A DNA stretch of 64,000 bases from SABY01 sp964593705 (GTDB taxonomy: Bacteria; Bacteroidota; Bacteroidia; Bacteroidales; 4484-276): assembly GCA_964593705.1 (NCBI GenBank), contig CAZQIV010000001.1, positions 124,001 to 188,000 on the forward strand, read 5' to 3'. This document shows, piece after piece, positions 54,448 to 61,152 of this stretch. The notes beneath the pieces are model-generated. The model was not told the DNA's origin. It worked only from the letters and a program-made list of their open reading frames with translations, and ran no database searches. The position numbers were made by a program, and so were the translations under genes. The first letter of the stretch is position 1. The number at the start of each line of letters is the position of its first letter.

Positions 54448-54987
54448 TTTAACCTGTCAATTTCCTCCAAACACCCATGCCAATAATAAAATGCCGGCTT
54501 ATTGTTTTTCTTCAATTTATTCAGAAATTGATATTCTTTGTTTTCGATGACCAAGCCTTCCAGGTAAACTGATGGTTCGTAAAATGTGAGCGGAGCAAAA
54601 TTTCCATTCTTCAATTTCATGGCAAACCATGCAGCTTTTGCAGATGCTTCGATGGCTTCATCGATTCTAAAATAATTAGAAATTATGAAATTATGAAAAT
54701 TCCTTATCCCTCGCCGAATTTCTTCAAACTTATGCTTTTCACCGCCTATATTTTTCTCTCTTTTTGTAATTAACAGTGTCGATAGAAAAACGATTTGCAT
54801 TGTCGAGCAATAAAATAAGTGAAGTTCCGCCCTTAAAAACAAAATCCAGTTTATTGATAGCCAATTGCTCAAGCAGGCTTAACGCCATGATCATTTTTTC
54901 GATGAGGATCGGATCCGTTTTATTGTAATCCGGATTTTCCCTGAACGACTCTATCCATCTTTTTGTATAACTTGTTTTCTCAATCAT
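54444..54987 (-). pseudogene. AbiEii-type toxin (nucleotidyltransferase), broken
   Basis: Two frames together read as a shortened AbiEii/AbiGii toxin. Frame 1 (54739-54987) gives the N-terminus and 'FVFKGGTSLILLLDNANRFSID', the nucleotidyltransferase GG-S and first Asp motif, then stops. Frame 2 picks up at about 54775 with 'LITKREKN' and ends 'RIDEAIEASAKAAWFAMKL ... NKLKKNNKPAFYYWHG', the family C-terminus. A frameshift therefore falls right after SID, where the second catalytic Asp (D-x-D) should be, and roughly 100 residues of the middle are missing. The start overlaps the antitoxin stop by 4 nt (ATGA). The toxin is almost certainly inactive. Confidence 0.8.
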
Positions 54988-55733
54988 CCTGCGGTCTGTT
55001 CGTTAAGCACATTTTCTTCTACAAATTTCTTTAGCAAAGCCTTTTTTCCTCTTCTGCTTGCATACGCATACATCGATGAAAAGTTTAGGCTGTAATGATG
55101 AAATGCATGTTCGAAAATATTGATCATTTCCTGACCACCAAAAATATAGAACTGGTGTTGGTCGCAAAAAATATCAACCAGGATTTTTTCAAGGGCAGGA
55201 AATACAATTTGCTCTCCTGTTATCAATGGAGCCCTGCTAACAAGGGGCTTCACCACAACTGCATTCGGCTCGCCAAGCACATAATCTTCCATGATTTGCA
55301 CTGATGGGTTATTGAATGCCTTGACGTTGTTGTCCTTCAAATAGTAGAAAACACTTTCGGTAATATCTCTGTCGGTTTCTATGAGGTGAAATGTATTAAC
55401 AGGCTGATGAATCATAAAACTATTCAGAATGTGTGTATCCCATACGCAATATTTCAGGCCATCATATTTTTGTTTAAATAGTTGTACGACTGTGGCAATA
55501 AAAGTGCTGGTTTTCGAAATAAAACAGGATTTAGTATTAATGCTGTAAACACTCCTTTCGATGGATTTAAGGATGCCTGCATTTTTTAAATCGTGGATTC
55601 TCCATCTAATAGCCCCATCGCTCAGGCTTTTTCCTTCTGACAAAAAATAATTATAAATATCCTGCTTGGTGAAGCTGCTTTGCCCGCCAAAATTTTTAAA
55701 AAAATCGTTATATACTTTTTGAGCAGTTGACAT
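54984..55733 (-). CDS. AbiEi-like antitoxin (DUF6577-type)
   Basis: 249 residues. The N-terminal winged helix ('SFTKQDIYNYFLSEGKSLSDGAIRWRIHDLKNAGILKSIERSVYSI', about 20-65) and a C-terminal domain with 'WDTHILNSFMIHQPVNTFHLIETDRD' and 'FPALEKILVDIFCDQ' match antitoxins of type IV AbiE systems in Bacteroidota. In AbiE the antitoxin represses its own operon and counteracts the nucleotidyltransferase toxin. Here the antitoxin is intact while its partner is broken, so a solitary regulator or an anti-addiction role is possible. A strong promoter and an inverted repeat lie upstream. Confidence 0.78.
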   Translation of the reverse strand: MSTAQKVYNDFFKNFGGQSSFTKQDIYNYFLSEGKSLSDGAIRWRIHDLKNAGILKSIERSVYSINTKSCFISKTSTFIATVVQLFKQKYDGLKYCVWDTHILNSFMIHQPVNTFHLIETDRDITESVFYYLKDNNVKAFNNPSVQIMEDYVLGEPNAVVVKPLVSRAPLITGEQIVFPALEKILVDIFCDQHQFYIFGGQEMINIFEHAFHHYSLNFSSMYAYASRRGKKALLKKFVEENVLNEQTAG

Positions 55734-55762
55734 TTAATGAACCGGTTTATTTAAAACTATTG

Positions 55763-55813
55763 CAAAGTTAACTAACATTTACCAATAAACCAAATCAATT
55801 GGCTTATGTTAGT
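55763..55813 (-). promoter_or_regulatory. Promoter and putative operator of the AbiE operon
   Basis: Minus strand TTTG (55791-55794), 20 nt, TAACTTTG (55763-55770) matches the sigma-ABfr consensus. An 8-bp inverted repeat, ACTAACAT (55771-55778) and ATGTTAGT (55806-55813), brackets the -33 element, as expected for autoregulation by the winged-helix antitoxin. Confidence 0.65.
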
Positions 55814-55867
55814 TTGTAACATTTACCACAATATCAGCTTTAGTGGCGTTTATTACATTTATAAATT

Positions 55868-55936
55868 CTACCCCAACTCCCCCTTAAAAGCCCGTTGTAA
55901 CAAGGCTTTAAGCAAATCCTCGCCCTCCTGCAAACT
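55868..55936 (-). pseudogene. Relic of a type I restriction specificity subunit (HsdS) C-terminus
   Basis: A 22-codon stretch (SLQEGEDLLKALLQRAFKGE, then LG and stop) reads like the final helix of HsdS proteins, which commonly end in 'LLxKAFxGEL'. An in-frame stop lies just upstream. A second short frame at about 55985-56085 on the same strand (ending KIDLSKDGLKYGI) also looks like a gene end but is not recognised. The rest of the 447-bp gap holds promoters only. Confidence 0.4.
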
Positions 55937-56156
55937 TTACTTTGCCAGTGTCTTTTTTTTTATTTTCATTATTGATCAAATTCCATATTTTAAGCCATCT
56001 TTCGAAAGATCAATTTTAATAGTAATTACCGAAGGCCATTTCAATCCTTTGCGGTAACCGGATAAATATTTGTAAATTTACTGTTGAAAAGGTTAAAAGT
56101 AAAATTCTTTTTTGTGTATCTGTCAAGCAGTTTTAAAAAATTAATAACAAAAATAA

Positions 56157-56164
56157 TATATTTG
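56157..56164 (+). promoter_or_regulatory. Candidate -7 element for the LPP20/FlgT-like operon (TATATTTG)
   Basis: TATATTTG fits TAnnTTTG and lies 16 nt upstream of the first ATG, implying a very short leader. No exact -33 TTTG. Confidence 0.45.
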
Positions 56165-56180
56165 TAAAAAAATAATAAAA

Positions 56181-56645
56181 ATGAATAAAGGTCTTCTTGC
56201 GCTAATAATATTGCTTTTAACAGGTGTTATTGGCTTTTCCCAGAATGATGAATTGTTGAAAGTTATTAAGGCAAACTCGTTGTTGAGCTATGGTGGCAGC
56301 GATCTTGTTAATTTTGAAAAGGAAACCTACATCGTGGGTGTTGCAGCTGTTGAAGTTGGGACAAAAAAAATATCTTCACTTACACGGATTGGAAAAGTAA
56401 AAGCCGAACAACAAGTGAGTAGCTTTGTCAATGGATCAGATATCACATCGCGAACCGAATACTACCTAAAGGAAGAACAAACTACGATAAATGATTCCAC
56501 GGCCGTGGAAACAACCGAAACTTTTGTTGAGTACATTCGTGAAGATACCGAAGGTTTTGTAAAAATGATGCAGCCTGCCGGTTTCTGGTTCTCGGAGGAT
56601 AAGTCGGTGTTTTATTATGCTTTGTATAAACAAGTTGAACTTTAA
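56181..56645 (+). CDS. Small exported protein, first gene of a four-gene operon
   Basis: 154 residues with a signal peptide (cleavage near residue 20, 'IGFSQ'). The mature part is a mixed alpha/beta domain with 'LLKVIKANSLLSYGGSDLVNFEKETYIVGVAAVEVG' and a C-terminal 'GFWFSEDKSVFYYALYKQVEL'. The final beta strands resemble the ends of LPP20/FlgT-type domains, where a 'YYALY' strand closes the sheet. I do not recognise a characterised family. It starts the operon: the next gene follows after 13 nt. Confidence 0.65.
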   Translation: MNKGLLALIILLLTGVIGFSQNDELLKVIKANSLLSYGGSDLVNFEKETYIVGVAAVEVGTKKISSLTRIGKVKAEQQVSSFVNGSDITSRTEYYLKEEQTTINDSTAVETTETFVEYIREDTEGFVKMMQPAGFWFSEDKSVFYYALYKQVEL

Positions 56646-56658
56646 TATGTAAATCGTT

Positions 56659-57975
56659 ATGAAAAAAATCTTTACAATTATTATGATGATCGGCTTTTTA
56701 GGAATTGCGTACGCGCAGAATCCGGCTGATCTTGCTAAAAGTAGTGCGGTACAAGAAACCCAGGATGTAACTTCGGAAGTGATCGAATACCCCGAGGAAA
56801 CCCTCAGGAATGTGGTGTCGGAAGCCCTTAGCCGCAAAGGCAAAGCACTTGGAACTATCAACAGCGATGGGTCTATTTATGTAATTGCTGCAGCCACCAC
56901 TGCCCGGCCCAGTAATATGCCTGGGTTTATCAACAGCCGGAACGTGGCTTATGGTGTTGCCGAACTCACAGCCAAAATGAACCTTTTGCGTATGGCCGGA
57001 GAGCAAATTACTTCCGGCAGGGGATTTACCATGCTCGAAGATATCATCGAAGGTGAAGATCCCGATGCTGCAAACAAAGCATCTCTGCTGGAGAAAGCCG
57101 GCCGCGTTGCCAGCGAATCGCTCGACAAAGCATTGTCGTACCTCGGTGTCTCTGATGAGGAAATTGCCAAAATGAACCAGTCGAAAAAACAGGCAGTTTA
57201 TGAACAGGAGTTCAATCAAACGGTAAAATCGCTGGTTGCCGGGATGGTAAAAGGCTGCTCTGCTACTATGATTGCCGAAGGAGATGCCGGTGGCGACGAT
57301 TACCAGGTAGCAGTGTGTATGAAATATTCATCGGAGTTTCAATCCTTGGCTTCGGTGATCAAAAATAATGAACAGTACCAAATTCCGGTTGGTAAGATAA
57401 AAAACTCCATCGATAAGGTTAAAAATATGTCCGAAGCTGACCTCGTGGGTAAGATGGGGACACAAATTACTTTTAACAGCAATGGCGAAATGGTTGTTTT
57501 TGGTTATGGCCAGCAGGAGGTGCGCGATGCTTCTTCCCGCCAGTCGGCAGCCTTTTCGAGGGCATACAGCCAGGCAAGGTTGCAAGCGGTAAATAACATC
57601 AAGAATTTCGTTGCCGAAGATATTGTCGCCGACGAATCGCTCACCAGCATCGAAAAACTGAAGGAATATGATGATGGCGACCAGGCATATTACAGCCGTC
57701 AAAAATGGGAGCAGGCCGTGAAATCAAAAGAAAGCACACTCAATCTTGCTACCCATGAAGTGCGCCAATGGAGGGGAACACACCCGGTTTCGGGTCAGAA
57801 TATTGCAGGATTTGTTGTGGCATGGTCGCCTTCTAACGCCGAACAGGCCAATAAACTGAAAGATCAGTTCCTGAAAGATGGTAAAGGAAGTGCCAACGAT
57901 AGCATCATGAAAGCAAAAAGGCAGCAAACCAAAAAAAGTAAAACTACAATTTCAGGTGAGGAAGAGGATTTGTAA
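56659..57975 (+). CDS. LPP20-like exported protein
   Basis: 438 residues with a signal peptide (1-19, 'GIAYAQ'). Two similar regions carry the LPP20-type pattern of an Ala-rich helix: 'RNVAYGVAELTAKMNLLRMAGEQITSGRGFT' (about 95-125) and 'SRAYSQARLQAVNNIKNFVAEDI' (about 297-319). The tail is strongly basic and polar (KAKRQQTKKSKTTISGEEEDL). No catalytic motif is seen. Proteins of this fold are mostly outer-membrane or periplasmic; here the lack of a lipobox argues against lipidation. The 3' end overlaps the next gene by 20 nt. Confidence 0.65.
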   Translation: MKKIFTIIMMIGFLGIAYAQNPADLAKSSAVQETQDVTSEVIEYPEETLRNVVSEALSRKGKALGTINSDGSIYVIAAATTARPSNMPGFINSRNVAYGVAELTAKMNLLRMAGEQITSGRGFTMLEDIIEGEDPDAANKASLLEKAGRVASESLDKALSYLGVSDEEIAKMNQSKKQAVYEQEFNQTVKSLVAGMVKGCSATMIAEGDAGGDDYQVAVCMKYSSEFQSLASVIKNNEQYQIPVGKIKNSIDKVKNMSEADLVGKMGTQITFNSNGEMVVFGYGQQEVRDASSRQSAAFSRAYSQARLQAVNNIKNFVAEDIVADESLTSIEKLKEYDDGDQAYYSRQKWEQAVKSKESTLNLATHEVRQWRGTHPVSGQNIAGFVVAWSPSNAEQANKLKDQFLKDGKGSANDSIMKAKRQQTKKSKTTISGEEEDL

Positions 57976-59251
57976 AATAACTTTCCTGTTATTGTTTGCA
58001 TTCCTACTTTCCGAACCTGTTATCGCACAGTATATTTACACCGATAAAATGGCCGTTTTTACTGTGATTGATGATGGCAACACCTACCGGGTAAAATGTC
58101 GGGTTAGCGAAAGTGTAGATCATTCCAGAAAATTGCAACGCATCACCAACCAGTTGAGGTTACAGTCCATCGATCTCATTGGTAACTGTATTGTGCTGCA
58201 AAGTATCGACTTGCCTTTTGAAGATCGTGGTGCTTTGTTCCAGGCATTTGTGGATAATACCAGCCTGAGATATTCTGCTGATGTGGAAAAAATAGAAGCC
58301 TCAGCCTTGTCGTTGTGTGGGAAGCAAAGATGCATTGAATTTTCTTGTAAAAAATCTGATTTTCGTGTAAATGAACGCTACCTGGGCCAGGACTTCGACA
58401 TGGCCAATATCCTCTATATGAATTTTCGCCGTACAAAAGATATTGCCGGAGCTTGTGCCTTGTTGCAATATACATCTTCAGCCCCCAACCAGCTTATCCC
58501 CACCGAACTCCAGTTCCTGAATGGTAGCGCTGTTATTGATCCTGAAATTTCAGCATTGCTAAAAATCAACCCATCGTACCGCCTCGAGAATTCCTTGTAT
58601 GCTACCGATTCGATCTTACAGGAATATGTAAATTCGATTGCCTCATCAGAAAATGATGTTTGTCCTTTTGGGAAAATGATTATTTCAAAAATTCTGTTTA
58701 CTTCCTCCAAAGCTACATCTAAGCAGGGTTTTTATGATGATTATATTTTTTACCTCTCACAACTGAGTGACTTATGGTATGGCATGTTGCAATTTGTCGC
58801 CACACACCGCGACAGTTCAAGTTTTGTCGGGTTTGAAGAAGCAACAGTGTTTGATGTAATTGGGGCGCTTCCTGTTGTGCTCAATCCCTTCGGGATGCGA
58901 ATTGGAGATAAAAGTGATTATTTCAATCTGGCTACCCGGGCATTCGCAGAGGAGGATTTCGAAACTGCACTGGAAAACTTACAAAATGAAATTAATTTTA
59001 ATGGAATTACAACTGAGAATCTCAACCTCACAGGCGCTTGTTATCGCTTGTTAGATCAACCTGCCAGGGCATTGGCCTACTTGCTTTTGGCATATTATCT
59101 CGACAGTGACACCAAGTTTGTAAAGGGAAATATTGTACTCTGTCTTCAAATGTTAAATTATCCGAAGACAGACGAGTTGAGTTCGTTTTTTTTAAATGGG
59201 ACATCGACTGACCCATGGAGTGAAAACCAAATTATGAATCTGAAAAAATAG
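57956..59251 (+). CDS. Exported protein with C-terminal TPR-like helices, operon gene 3
   Basis: 431 residues with a signal peptide (cleavage near residue 24, 'PVIAQ'). The N-terminal 60 residues form short strands; the middle contains a cysteine-bearing stretch (LCGKQRCIEFSCKK, about 118-131) that may form disulfides. Residues about 328-400 ('ATRAFAEEDFETALENLQNEINFNG' and 'NLTGACYRLLDQPARALAYLLLAYYLDSD') look like one or two TPR hairpins. Family not recognised. It overlaps gene 2 by 20 nt and is followed after 6 nt by gene 4, so translational coupling is likely. Confidence 0.65.
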   Translation: MRKRICKITFLLLFAFLLSEPVIAQYIYTDKMAVFTVIDDGNTYRVKCRVSESVDHSRKLQRITNQLRLQSIDLIGNCIVLQSIDLPFEDRGALFQAFVDNTSLRYSADVEKIEASALSLCGKQRCIEFSCKKSDFRVNERYLGQDFDMANILYMNFRRTKDIAGACALLQYTSSAPNQLIPTELQFLNGSAVIDPEISALLKINPSYRLENSLYATDSILQEYVNSIASSENDVCPFGKMIISKILFTSSKATSKQGFYDDYIFYLSQLSDLWYGMLQFVATHRDSSSFVGFEEATVFDVIGALPVVLNPFGMRIGDKSDYFNLATRAFAEEDFETALENLQNEINFNGITTENLNLTGACYRLLDQPARALAYLLLAYYLDSDTKFVKGNIVLCLQMLNYPKTDELSSFFLNGTSTDPWSENQIMNLKK

Positions 59252-59257
59252 AAAATT

Positions 59258-60673
59258 ATGCAAAGATTTTTTTTATTACTGATCACTTGTTTTATAATAA
59301 TTCCTGTTTTTGCACAGGATGAGGACGAAATGAATATCCTGGAGGCTGCCGAAGGTGAAAAAAAAGTAATTGCCGATGGCTATGGGGCAACCTCTGAAGA
59401 TGCCTTGCAAAATGCCTTGCAGAATGCAGTGGAGCAAGCGGCGGGCGCTTATGTAAGCAGCATTACCGAAATCGAAAACGATGAAATTATTAAAGATGAG
59501 GTGCTTTCGCTAAGTCATGGCTTTATCAGGGAATACCGGAAATTATCGGAGAACCAGTTTGAAGATGAATACAAAGTAGTAGTGGCAGCCATTATCGTCG
59601 AAAAACAAATGATTGAACGGCTTGAAGCCAGCGGGCTAAAAGTTACCTACAACGCCTCGGGATTGGTTAGCGATCTCAAGGAATGGGATAACATGAAAGA
59701 GAACGAATATAAGATGGCCAAGGCACTCTTTGATGTACATGAAATGAAAAATTACGGCATCATCTGGAATTACAACATCCGGGTTGGGGAGCCTCAGCGC
59801 AGGGGTGACAACTACACTGTGAAAGGTACCGTATCGGCCACCACCAATCCTAACTACACCGCTGAAGTTTTAAACCTGAAGAATATCCTTTCGGAACTGG
59901 CCCTTGAAACCGAGCAGATGAAATACCAGATGCCGGTTGCACACCTGATACGCCAGAATAGCAAGGAAACCATCACCTACAACAGGTACGCATTTAAGGT
60001 TATAAAGAAAAAACGCGGTGGCAAGGTAAAAGAAGCTACCAGGTTTGTTGATCTTATTATACCCATTGTGGAGCCCGAAATAGTAAGTAAAAAAAATGCT
60101 TATGGCCGGAGAAAAGATGCCCCTCTGAATTTTTATGGTGTGAACGAGATGACCGGCCTGATGGCTTTGACTTTTAAAAAATACGAAAAAGAGTTGACTA
60201 CCCAGGACAAAAACCGGATCAACGAAGATTGGCTGAACCGGTACAAGGTGGTGTTCGATTTTTACGAAAAAGACTTTTCGCCTTATATGATCGTTCTTAC
60301 CGAAGGCGAAAATTTGCTCACTAACAGCAAGATTGTAACTTTCTACAAATTTATGAATCCCAAAACCATCAAGGTGGTAAGAAATTACATCACCTTCTTG
60401 TTTGAATCAGCACACTGTAAGGTGGTATTCAATACTTACGAGGAAGGTTTAACCTACGATTTTGTGCCGGATGCCTTCTACGCGCAATATGCCGAAATCA
60501 ACAGCAAAGTATGGAGTACCAATGCAAATGTGGCCTATCACGGGATCGTTTTCAACAAGATACCGGAATTAGGTTTTCAATTTGAAATTGATAAACTTTT
60601 CAGCGAGGAGGAGTTCAACAAGATTACCGAAATTACCGTTGAACCCTTTAAAGGGGAACAATGGATGAAATAG
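59258..60673 (+). CDS. Exported protein with FlgT/LPP20-like N-terminal domain, operon gene 4
   Basis: 471 residues with a signal peptide (1-19, 'PVFAQ'). The first domain ('VIADGYGATSEDALQNALQNAVEQAAGAYVSS', then 'SLSHGFIREYRKLSENQFEDEYKVVVAAII', about 37-115) follows the FlgT N-terminal/LPP20 layout: a helix made of alternating Ala pairs, 'G.I..Y', and a closing strand. The remaining 350 residues are mixed alpha/beta and unknown. FlgT itself belongs to the Vibrio flagellar H-ring, but no flagellar gene is present here, so the fold must serve another envelope role. Last gene of the operon. Confidence 0.68.
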   Translation: MQRFFLLLITCFIIIPVFAQDEDEMNILEAAEGEKKVIADGYGATSEDALQNALQNAVEQAAGAYVSSITEIENDEIIKDEVLSLSHGFIREYRKLSENQFEDEYKVVVAAIIVEKQMIERLEASGLKVTYNASGLVSDLKEWDNMKENEYKMAKALFDVHEMKNYGIIWNYNIRVGEPQRRGDNYTVKGTVSATTNPNYTAEVLNLKNILSELALETEQMKYQMPVAHLIRQNSKETITYNRYAFKVIKKKRGGKVKEATRFVDLIIPIVEPEIVSKKNAYGRRKDAPLNFYGVNEMTGLMALTFKKYEKELTTQDKNRINEDWLNRYKVVFDFYEKDFSPYMIVLTEGENLLTNSKIVTFYKFMNPKTIKVVRNYITFLFESAHCKVVFNTYEEGLTYDFVPDAFYAQYAEINSKVWSTNANVAYHGIVFNKIPELGFQFEIDKLFSEEEFNKITEITVEPFKGEQWMK

Positions 60674-61152
60674 GGTTTGAAACCGTTTAAATACGATTGT
60701 AAGGATAGATGAATATTTTTCGTTTATCCTTTATTACTTCGTGGTTCTGAGTGTTCTAAGTGCCTTAGTGGTGAGCTTTAACATGTTACCACTCACATAG
60801 TGATGCCTTTGGCAGAAGTTACTAAGACCACAAAGGTTCACAAAGCAAATTATTTGCAACAATTGGGAAAACAAAAAATCCACCCCAAAAGGGATGGCTT
60901 CATAAGGATTTCTCGAAAAGAAATGTTCTCTGGTGTCAGAAGTCCGATGTCAGATTTTCGATGTTTGATGTGCAATATCACAGATCGGAGGGATGAAAGT
61001 TTGAGGCCTGAAAGTGAGGTTTACCCAGTATCGCTCTTCCTTTCACTTTACTCAACTGGTTTAGATTTCTTATTAACCGTTAAGAGCGCGGAACGCAGAG
61101 AAAAGAATTGGTAATATTTGAATTAAAATGAATATTGGGTGAAAAGCAACAA
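60674..61152. repeat. Gap between convergent genes with CACTAAGG-type repeat
   Basis: No gene. 60735-60845 contains the inverse-related blocks GTTCTAAGTGCCTTAGTGGT and ACTAAGACCACAAAGG, a dispersed repeat type common in Bacteroidota intergenic DNA. A short GAAGTCCGATGTCAGATTTT tract and AAGAGCGCGGAACGCAGAG (about 61083) follow. I see no clear terminator. Confidence 0.5.

Noticed and set aside
60800..61114. 104-residue frame downstream of the LPP20/FlgT-like operon
   Set aside because: It covers dispersed repeat sequence, has no domain or good start, and its composition does not look like the neighbouring genes.
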